DNA of 64,000 nucleotides, from the NCBI RefSeq assembly GCF_019890935.1, contig NZ_CP082333.1, forward strand, positions 1,576,001 to 1,640,000, given 5' to 3'. Each line of letters starts with the position of its first letter. Position 1 is the stretch's first letter. This document shows, piece after piece, positions 58,472-64,000 of the stretch. The position numbers and the translations under genes are program-made. The notes beneath the pieces are model-generated. The model saw only the letters and a program-made list of their open reading frames with translations. It searched no databases and was not told where the DNA came from. The stretch is from Exiguobacterium acetylicum. GTDB lineage: Bacteria > Bacillota > Bacilli > Exiguobacteriales > Exiguobacteriaceae.

Positions 58472-58510
58472 GCTTGAATCGGTTGAAATGAACCGGTTCA
58501 AGCTTTTTTA
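58472..58510 (+). terminator. Terminator after the DUF2339 gene
   Basis: GCTTGAATCGGTT and AACCGGTTCAAGC pair with one mismatch, then TTTTTT. Confidence 0.85.
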
Positions 58511-58527
58511 TTGCGCAAAAGTTTTTA

Positions 58528-58557
58528 TTGATAACGATTATCATTGTCGTCTATACT
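58528..58557 (+). promoter_or_regulatory. efe promoter with overlapping Fur box
   Basis: -35 TTGATA (58528-58533), 18 nt, -10 TATACT (58552-58557). The Fur box TGATAACGATTATCA (58529-58543), a 7-1-7 dyad with one mismatch, covers the -35, so iron-loaded Fur should block the efe operon. Confidence 0.8.
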
Positions 58558-58598
58558 ATTTAAGGAACTGACTTAATTAGTAACAGGGGGAACCATAC

Positions 58599-59417
58599 AT
58601 GAAACAAGCATTATTGATGACAGGGGCGCTCGCCGTCGTTTTAGCAGGTTGCAGTGAAGCGAAACAAGCGGAGACACCGGCACCAAAAAAGACGAATTTT
58701 GACCAGGTCGTTGCGGATTACCGGACGTACGCGATCAACGAAATTGATACGTTCGTCCGCGAGACAGAAAAATTCACCGATGCCGTACAGGCTGGCAAGC
58801 TTGAAGAAGCGAAAGCATTATACGCACCGACACGGATGTATTACGAACGCGCAGAACCAATCGCAGAAGTGTTCGGTGACCTTGATCCGAAGATCGATGC
58901 GCGAGCAGGCGACGTTAAAGCGTCGGAGTGGGGTGGCTATCACCGGATCGAGCAAGGGTTATTTGAAAAGGGAACGACAAAAGGTTATGAAGATTACGCG
59001 AAACAATTGATGAAGGACGTCCACTTACTGCGGGCAAAGGTCGAGACGGTCGAGGTGACACCGGAATTACTCGTCACGGGGGCGACTGATCTATTGAACG
59101 AGGTCTCGACGTCAAAAGTGACAGGGGAAGAAGACCGTTATTCGCATACTGATTTATATGACTTCGCGGCAAACGTCGAAGGGGCTGAAAAAATTTACGA
59201 ATTGTTGAACCCGGCGCTGAAAAAACAAGATGCGGCGTTATCAAAAGAGATTGCGGCTCGCTTCAAGGATGTCCACGCGTTACTCGATGCGAAGAAACAG
59301 GGTGACGGCTATGTCCTCTATACGAGTCTCTCGAAACAAGACGTCAAACAGATGAGTGTCGCCATTAATGAACTCGCGGAACCGCTCTCGAAGATGGGCA
59401 TCGTACTGGAGGGATAA
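58599..59417 (+). CDS. efeO: EfeO/EfeM iron-uptake lipoprotein (M75 domain)
   Basis: 272 residues. A lipobox (VVLAGCSEA) ends the signal peptide. The mature protein is a single imelysin/M75-type domain with the metal motif WGGYHRIEQGLFEKG (H-x-x-E) and ASEW just before it, plus TDLYDFAANVEGAEKIYELL. It lacks the N-terminal cupredoxin of the long EfeO, so it is the short EfeM form. It should bind ferrous or ferric iron outside the membrane and pass it to EfeU. First gene of the Fur-regulated efeO-efeB-efeU operon. RBS CAGGGGG. Confidence 0.92.
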   Translation: MKQALLMTGALAVVLAGCSEAKQAETPAPKKTNFDQVVADYRTYAINEIDTFVRETEKFTDAVQAGKLEEAKALYAPTRMYYERAEPIAEVFGDLDPKIDARAGDVKASEWGGYHRIEQGLFEKGTTKGYEDYAKQLMKDVHLLRAKVETVEVTPELLVTGATDLLNEVSTSKVTGEEDRYSHTDLYDFAANVEGAEKIYELLNPALKKQDAALSKEIAARFKDVHALLDAKKQGDGYVLYTSLSKQDVKQMSVAINELAEPLSKMGIVLEG

Positions 59418-59419
59418 GC

Positions 59420-60652
59420 ATGAAACCAATCCAAGAAGGTGTCACGCGGCGTGACGTCCTGAAGGTCGCGGGTTTGACGAGTCTCGGAGCTGCCCTTTAT
59501 GCCAGTGGTCTTGAAAAGTTCCTTCCACGGACATTGACTGTTGAAGCCAGTGACCAAGAGCCGTTCTACGGGACGTATCAAGCGGGAATTCTGACACCCC
59601 CACAAAATCATGTCCAAGTCGTGGCGTTTGATATCAAGACGGAGCGACGCGATGAGTTGGTCGATTTATTAAAACGCTGGACGCGGTTATGTGCCAGACT
59701 TGCTGCCGGATTACCATACGGTGATTCCGACTCCCGCTACGTCCCACCGGAAGATACGGGGGAAGCGGATGGTCTATCGGCGGGTCACTTGACGTTTACG
59801 TTCGGATGCGGTCCAAGTCTGTTTGACGGTCGCTTCGGCATCCGTCATAAACGACCGGATGCTCTTAAAGCGTTACCAACGTTCGATCTCGATCGTCTCG
59901 ACGAAAAATGGAGCGGAGGCGACCTCGTCGTCCAAGTGTGCGGTGATGATGCCCAAGTCGTCTTCCATGCAATCCGTAACCTCGTCCGTGTCGGACGTGG
60001 GACGGTCGCGATGCGTTGGTCCCAAGCTGGTTTCCAGCGCAGTAAAGCAGCAGATGCCTCTGGCGGGACGCCGCGTAATCTATTCGGCTTCAAGGACGGT
60101 ACGGGGAATCCTGACGTCTCGAAGAAGCAGGTCCGGAAAGAAGCACTCTTTTGTCAGTGGCAAGACGGAACACCATGGTTGACGAACGGCTCGTTCCTCG
60201 TCGTCCGTCGCATCCAGATGCACCTTGAAGTCTGGGACCGGACGATTCTAAAAGAGCAAGAACGGACCTTCGGGCGCGAACGCGCTTCCGGGGCTCCGCT
60301 TGGTTCAACAGACGAGTTTGCTTCCGTCACACCAGCGAAACGACAAGCTCGTGGCGAAGCCGCCTTACCGGTTGACTCGCATACCGCTGTCGCGCACGGG
60401 GACGGGAAGACAGCGATCTTACGCCGTTCCTACTCGTATCAGGATGGTATCGATGAAAAGACAGGTGCCCTTGATGCTGGACTACTCTTTTTATCGTATC
60501 AGCGTTCACCGAAACAATTCATCGAGATTCAGCGTCGTCTTGCCGCACAGGACCGATTGAATGAATACATCACGCACCGTGGAAGTGCCGTCTTCGCCTG
60601 CTTCGGTGGAATCTCGAAAGGAGGCTACATCGGTGATGCGTTATTTGCGTAA
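59420..60652 (+). CDS. efeB: EfeB, secreted Dyp-type haem peroxidase
   Basis: 410 residues. A twin-arginine signal (TRRDVLKVAGLTSLGAALYA) targets it out through Tat. The Dyp peroxidase signature GFKDGTGNPDVSKKQ (catalytic Asp) and the haem region RRSYSYQDGIDEKTGALDAG are present. In efe systems it oxidises Fe(II) or withdraws electrons during uptake. It starts 2 bp after efeO, with GGAGGG at the end of efeO as ribosome site, and its end overlaps efeU by 17 bp. Confidence 0.94.
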   Translation: MKPIQEGVTRRDVLKVAGLTSLGAALYASGLEKFLPRTLTVEASDQEPFYGTYQAGILTPPQNHVQVVAFDIKTERRDELVDLLKRWTRLCARLAAGLPYGDSDSRYVPPEDTGEADGLSAGHLTFTFGCGPSLFDGRFGIRHKRPDALKALPTFDLDRLDEKWSGGDLVVQVCGDDAQVVFHAIRNLVRVGRGTVAMRWSQAGFQRSKAADASGGTPRNLFGFKDGTGNPDVSKKQVRKEALFCQWQDGTPWLTNGSFLVVRRIQMHLEVWDRTILKEQERTFGRERASGAPLGSTDEFASVTPAKRQARGEAALPVDSHTAVAHGDGKTAILRRSYSYQDGIDEKTGALDAGLLFLSYQRSPKQFIEIQRRLAAQDRLNEYITHRGSAVFACFGGISKGGYIGDALFA

Positions 60653-62309
60653 TCTCGTCCTTGTACTTGTATTCCTTATAGCCGGTCAACACGCGGTGCC
60701 TGTCCATGCTGCATCGACGGATGATCTCTATGTCGCAATCGGACAAGCACTGTCTGCCGTCGCAAGTGAAGATCGCACAGCACTGAATCAAGCGATTGAT
60801 GAACTAGGACAAGCTGCTCAAGATTTACCTGATCAACAAGCGGCAATCACGAAAGCTGTCAAACAGGTCGATGCGAAACGGGAGGCAACGTTTCCAAAAG
60901 TCCGCGAGCAACTGACAGCACTCTCTGCTGCCGTCCGCAAGCAAGAAGAAGCAACGAAACCGAAGACGGATCCGGTCGCGAAAGCAAAGGTGAAACAATT
61001 GCTTTCGTTGACGAAAGAGATGCGGCAAGTCAAAGCGAGCGACCGTCCGGCAGCGGAGCAACGGTTGTTGACCGCTTGGGCGACGCACGAGAGTCTTGTT
61101 CGTAATGACAGTGTCGGTCACTATGGCAACATCGAGATGGCACTTGCGTCGATCCGAATCGCGGCAGCGCGAAAACCTTCGGATACGAAGGAATGGAAAG
61201 CCGCACTTGATCAGTTCGATACGGCTGTCCAGTCCTTCCTCGACGGAAAGCAGGTCCAGGCGAAGAAAACGGGACTGCAGTCACTTCTGACGCCACTTGA
61301 AAAGGCGCAAACCGCACTTGCGGCAAATGATTTATCGCAAGCGAAAGAAGCGCTTGAAGCGTTTCTGAAGACTTGGCCACGTGCGGAAGGTGAGGTTCGG
61401 ACACGTAATGAAGGTCTCTATTCCCAGCTTGAATCCGATGTACCACTGTTACTTGCCCGCCTGAAGCCGGAAACGAGGGAAGAGACGGCAAAAGAACTCC
61501 AGTCGTTTGAGAATGCTATCGCACAATTACAAACGAAGACGCATTATACGTTTGTTGATGCAATGCTCGTCATGTTGCGGGAAGGTCTCGAAGCGTTATT
61601 AATCGTCAGCGCGCTTGTTGCTTTCGCGCGGAAAAGTCGATCGAAACAAGAAGGAAAGGTTTGGGCAGGCGCTGGGCTTGGTCTGATCGCAAGCGGTCTG
61701 TTAGCGCTTATCTTGCAGACGGTCTTTCAGGCCTCGTTCGCAGCGACAGGTCGGGAACAAATTGAAGGATACACGGGCATCGTCGCCGTCGTCGTCATGT
61801 TGTTCGTCGGCTACTGGTTGCACTCGAAAAGCGCCGTCGCCAAACGAAAACACTTTTTGTCGACGCTTTCGACGACGTCTTTGTTCTTCGTCAGTTTCTT
61901 GACGATCTTCCGAGAAGGCGCCGAGACGTTGTTGTTCTATATCGGAATGGCACCAGCGATGACGAAAACTGCCTTGTTATCCGGAATCGGTCTTGCAATC
62001 GTCATCATCGGTCTCGTCTCGTACGCAGTCATTCAGATCGGTGTTCGTTTACCGATCCATCGTCTGTTCCAAGTCGCATCGTGGTTGATCTATCTGATGG
62101 CGTTCAAGATTCTTGGTACGAGTCTGCACGCGTTGCAGCTGACGAACATCTTACCGATTCATCCATTAAATGGACTCGGAACTGCCGGGTGGCTTGGCTT
62201 TTATCCGACGCTCGAGACGCTTATCCCGCAAGTCGTCCTGATGATTCTAATTGCCTTGTTTACGATCTGGCAAAAGCGGCGTGCGTCTTCAATCCAGACT
62301 GCTGCTTAA
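60636..62309 (+). CDS. efeU: EfeU, FTR1-family high-affinity iron permease
   Basis: 557 residues. A signal sequence (LVLVLVFLIAGQHAVPVHA) and ~290-residue extracytoplasmic helical domain precede a seven-TM FTR1 permease with both REXXE iron motifs: MLREGLEALLIVSALVAF and TIFREGAETLLFYIGMAP. Ferric or ferrous ions supplied by EfeO/EfeB are moved inward. ATG 60636 lies inside the end of efeB, behind AAAGGAGG. The order O-B-U differs from the U-O-B order of Bacillus subtilis. Confidence 0.92.
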   Translation: MRYLRNLVLVLVFLIAGQHAVPVHAASTDDLYVAIGQALSAVASEDRTALNQAIDELGQAAQDLPDQQAAITKAVKQVDAKREATFPKVREQLTALSAAVRKQEEATKPKTDPVAKAKVKQLLSLTKEMRQVKASDRPAAEQRLLTAWATHESLVRNDSVGHYGNIEMALASIRIAAARKPSDTKEWKAALDQFDTAVQSFLDGKQVQAKKTGLQSLLTPLEKAQTALAANDLSQAKEALEAFLKTWPRAEGEVRTRNEGLYSQLESDVPLLLARLKPETREETAKELQSFENAIAQLQTKTHYTFVDAMLVMLREGLEALLIVSALVAFARKSRSKQEGKVWAGAGLGLIASGLLALILQTVFQASFAATGREQIEGYTGIVAVVVMLFVGYWLHSKSAVAKRKHFLSTLSTTSLFFVSFLTIFREGAETLLFYIGMAPAMTKTALLSGIGLAIVIIGLVSYAVIQIGVRLPIHRLFQVASWLIYLMAFKILGTSLHALQLTNILPIHPLNGLGTAGWLGFYPTLETLIPQVVLMILIALFTIWQKRRASSIQTAA

Positions 62310-62327
62310 TCCATTTTTCAATTTCAG

Positions 62328-62352
62328 GTTTCAACTATTATGTTTCGGGTAT
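62328..62352 (+). promoter_or_regulatory. Sigma-B-like promoter of the YflT-domain gene
   Basis: GTTTCA (62328-62333), 13 nt, GGGTAT (62347-62352), matching GTTTAA-N12-15-GGGTAT at ten of twelve core positions or better. About 44 bp before the start. Confidence 0.72.
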
Positions 62353-62395
62353 AACTTCTTATCAGCAGCTTGCTGCATGAAGGAGAGGGATTTTT

Positions 62396-62857
62396 ATGCT
62401 TGAAACACGCATCGTACGAAACATGACCGCTGTCGACGCAGAAGTGACGAGCCTCAAATCAAGTGGCTATTCGAATAAACAGATTTACATCTTTGCGAAA
62501 GACGAAGAACTCGCGGAACGGATCGCGAATGACACGCAGACGTTACCGTACCGTGTCACGAAGAAGTCGTTCTTCGAGACATTACTGTCAGCCGTCCGGA
62601 GCAATCGGAAAGACCGGATCGCTCAGTTGTCCGAGCTCGGCATGACGAAGGATGTCGCCGAGGACTTAGAAGATGAAGTCCGGCACGGTCGGATCGTCAT
62701 CGTCGGTTCGAAGTCCGATTTACTGAATCCAGCGTTCGCAGCGTCGTACGTGACGGATGAAGCAACCGATTATGGTGCCGGTGTTCCGAAACTCGAAGAT
62801 GAGGAAACGACGACGACGTTACCAGCGGACCAAAACGTGAAGTTAAAAGATGAATGA
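62396..62857 (+). CDS. General stress protein 17M-like (YflT domain)
   Basis: 153 residues. The N-terminal ~105 residues form the YflT/heat-induced stress domain (VDAEVTSLKSSGYSNKQIYI; FAKDEELAERIAND; DLEDEVRHGRIVIVGSKSD); the rest is an acidic Thr-rich tail. Homologues are sigma-B-controlled stress proteins without a defined activity. ATG follows GGAGAGGG. Own sigma-B-like promoter and terminator. Confidence 0.86.
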   Translation: MLETRIVRNMTAVDAEVTSLKSSGYSNKQIYIFAKDEELAERIANDTQTLPYRVTKKSFFETLLSAVRSNRKDRIAQLSELGMTKDVAEDLEDEVRHGRIVIVGSKSDLLNPAFAASYVTDEATDYGAGVPKLEDEETTTTLPADQNVKLKDE

Positions 62858-62864
62858 TACGTAA

Positions 62865-62901
62865 ACCTCCTGTTTCTTAGTTTAGAGACAGGAGGTTTTT
62901 G
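62865..62901 (+). terminator. Terminator after the YflT-domain gene
   Basis: AACCTCCTGTTTCT and AGAGACAGGAGGTT form a stem around TAGTTT, then TTTTG. Confidence 0.8.
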
Positions 62902-62925
62902 TTTAGCCTTCTCTTGGAAGGGAAT
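62901..62925 (+). promoter_or_regulatory. Sigma-B-like promoter of the YCII-ABM pair
   Basis: GTTTAG (62901-62906), 13 nt, GGGAAT (62920-62925), 26 bp before the YCII-like start. Confidence 0.6.
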
Positions 62926-62950
62926 GGGAAAGTGGAGAGGAGGAAAGACG

Positions 62951-63313
62951 ATGCAATTCTTATATACCGGCTATTATGACGCAGAACGGATGGATGCCTT
63001 ATCGAAGGAAGAAATTGACGCCTTAATGTCACGTTGTGATGAATTGATGAACACGTTCAATGAGCGAGTCAACGTCTTATCAGACTGGTATCCCGGTCTT
63101 GCAACACAAGCATTCTACTGGCAGGATGGGGTCGTACAGAAGAAAGTAGAGCCGGATCGAACGCATGGAGAACAGATTGGCAGTTTGATCGTCTTTGAAG
63201 CACGTGATTTGGATCAAGCGATGGAACTGGCTTCTCTTCATCCGACGACTCAAGTCGCAGAAGGGGAAACATACGGGTGGCGCGCAGAAGTCCGTCCGTT
63301 AAGTACTTCTTGA
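62951..63313 (+). CDS. YCII-like protein
   Basis: 120 residues resembling the DGPF/YCII family (dimeric alpha-beta barrel). It shows MQFLYTGYYDAERMDALS, an AFYWQDG strand and the family-like end GSLIVFEARDLDQAMELAS. Reaction unknown; some relatives are dehalogenase-like or cyclase-like. ATG 62951 follows GGAGGAAAG. Its stop overlaps the ABM gene start. Confidence 0.65.
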   Translation: MQFLYTGYYDAERMDALSKEEIDALMSRCDELMNTFNERVNVLSDWYPGLATQAFYWQDGVVQKKVEPDRTHGEQIGSLIVFEARDLDQAMELASLHPTTQVAEGETYGWRAEVRPLSTS

Positions 63314-63612
63314 TGTACGGATTATGGACGACGTTTACGACTCAATCCGGACAACGCGACAACGTCATTGCCCTGTTACTTGAAGCTGCGGCTTCTTTTG
63401 CGACTCATCCGGGTTGTCTGCACTACATCATCAGTAGTTCTGACGAGCCGGATGTGCTACATGTCCGCAAAATTTGGACGGATGCCGCCGCCCATCGTGC
63501 ATCCTTAACGTTACCGTCGACGAGACAGTTGATTGCTCAAGCGCGCCCGTTGCTCGAGCATGTTGAACGTGTACTCGAAGACCAACCACTTGGTGGCAAA
63601 GGGCTCATGTAA
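63313..63612 (+). CDS. Antibiotic biosynthesis monooxygenase-domain protein
   Basis: 99 residues of the ABM/YgiN type: MYGLWTTFTTQSGQRDNVIA, HPGCLHYIISSSDEPDVLHV with RKIWTDAAAHRASLTLPSTR. Such proteins are quinol monooxygenases or detoxifying enzymes. Its ATG overlaps the previous stop (TGATG), so it is translated by coupling. With the YCII-like protein it forms a small two-gene stress operon. Confidence 0.8.
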   Translation: MYGLWTTFTTQSGQRDNVIALLLEAAASFATHPGCLHYIISSSDEPDVLHVRKIWTDAAAHRASLTLPSTRQLIAQARPLLEHVERVLEDQPLGGKGLM

Positions 63613-63617
63613 ACCAA

Positions 63618-63646
63618 AACCCCTCCTCTAGTCGAGAAGGGGTTAC
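63618..63646. terminator. Bidirectional terminator
   Basis: AACCCCTCCTC and GAGAAGGGGTT pair with one mismatch; the minus strand continues TTTTGG. Confidence 0.75.
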
Positions 63647-63652
63647 ATGCTG

Positions 63653-63970
63653 TTAAGTTGTTTTCCACTCAATATCGATGACGTCTGACGCTCGTACCAT
63701 CCGGCGCATACCTGTCGATGTGACGAGTTCGATCGTTCCGCGATCATGAAAAATCGCTTGGATCGAACCGGATACCGTATCGAGTTGTTTCAATCGGACG
63801 TGGACCGTCTGTCCGGTCCGGACGGCACGTTCCATGATGTGTTGTAAGGAGAGGCGATCACGAACGATCGTCTCTTCGCGTGATTGATACAGATGCTCAA
63901 GATGAAGGATATGCTGGCGTGAAGTCAGTTGTTTCCACTTGCGATTCGATCGTTTTTTAGATGCGAACAT
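63653..63970 (-). CDS. YolD-like protein
   Basis: 105 residues. The N-terminus is basic (SKKRSNRKWKQLTSRQHILH), the C-terminal half is a small beta domain (QTVHVRLKQLDTVSGSIQAI; GTIELVTSTGMRRMVRASDV then IDIEWK) like YolD-family proteins, which often lie beside UvrX/YqjW-type Y-family DNA polymerases. Any such partner would lie just beyond the right edge of the window. RBS CAGGAGGTGG precedes the ATG. Confidence 0.6.
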   Translation of the reverse strand: MFASKKRSNRKWKQLTSRQHILHLEHLYQSREETIVRDRLSLQHIMERAVRTGQTVHVRLKQLDTVSGSIQAIFHDRGTIELVTSTGMRRMVRASDVIDIEWKTT

Positions 63971-64000
63971 GGCTGACCACCTCCTGAATTGAGTCGTACG

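Noticed and set aside
1-64000. CRISPR arrays, insertion sequences, tRNA or rRNA genes
   Set aside because: No regular direct-repeat/spacer series, transposase, cloverleaf or rRNA-like segment was seen on reading; small or degenerate ones could be missed without a search.
63940-64000. End of a Y-family polymerase gene at the right edge
   Set aside because: A frame ending near the YolD-like start is possible, but too little sequence remains to support it.

Overview
The window looks like a chromosomal segment of Exiguobacterium (Bacillota, order Bacillales). The strongest sign is a microbial rhodopsin at 14091-14837. Its residues H57, D85, K96 and K225 fall exactly on the numbering of the Exiguobacterium sibiricum proton pump ESR. 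Strong GGAGG-type ribosome sites, TTG/GTG starts, sigma-B-like and sigma-D-like promoters and Bacillus-type pairs (Ohr/OhrR, YdbS/YdbT, EfeOBU, HemAT) agree with this. I see no rRNA, tRNA, insertion sequence, prophage or CRISPR array. It reads as core and light accessory chromosome made of many short transcription units separated by clear hairpin terminators.

Layout. 1-410: start of a ROK-type regulator with a palindromic operator. 675-3246: soluble PAS chemoreceptor and three GNAT acetyltransferases. 3281-6431: cardiolipin synthase, DedA protein and AI-2E-family membrane protein. 6825-9943: M20 peptidase, 10-12 TM transporter and a VLRF1-like release-factor homologue. 9988-14058: C45 acyltransferase-like hydrolase, membrane chemoreceptor, FlaR-like P-loop protein and a small membrane protein. 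14091-15429: rhodopsin and a VOC protein. 15450-17801: putative arsenical module (ArsO-like flavoprotein, cysteine-rich MarR regulator, ArsN1-like acetyltransferase). 17956-22196: small enzymes, a YusW-like lipoprotein and an XRE pair. 22277-24814: amine oxidase-like / PhzF / HAD operon. 24854-26646: TetR-regulated efflux pump. 26764-29400: coiled-coil membrane protein and CNNM/CorC protein. 29454-34029: GGDEF-EAL enzyme divergent from a HemAT oxygen sensor. 34171-39115: kinase-like protein, M32 carboxypeptidase operon with GDPD and guanylate kinase-like protein, APH-like protein. 39194-42951: small proteins, MarR, RelA/SpoT-type synthetase and a beta-rich unknown. 43085-44521: Ohr/OhrR and an unknown. 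44647-48348: YdbS-YdbT, an alpha/beta hydrolase without its nucleophile, and a PP2C. 48393-52493: secreted micropeptide, two unknowns, CPA1 antiporter. 52654-56616: SDR, GNAT, Gfo/Idh/MocA, SH3b-C39 secreted protein. 56756-63970: DUF2339 protein, Fur-controlled efeO-efeB-efeU, sigma-B-type stress genes and a YolD-like protein.

How the genes work together. Three signal-transduction genes (membrane chemoreceptor, HemAT, GGDEF-EAL) share a sigma-D-like motif TCAA-N15-nnCGATAn, which ties c-di-GMP turnover to the motility regulon. Iron uptake is switched by a Fur box lying on the promoter. Stress genes near the right end carry GTTT-N13-GGG(T/A)AT promoters. The most unusual loci are the cysteine-rich arsenical module, the YdbST operon with a Gly-for-Ser pseudo-hydrolase and PP2C, the VLRF1-peptidase-transporter operon with a long untranslated leader, and the RelA/SpoT synthetase with an extra C-terminal domain. 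All functions are inferred from sequence reading alone.
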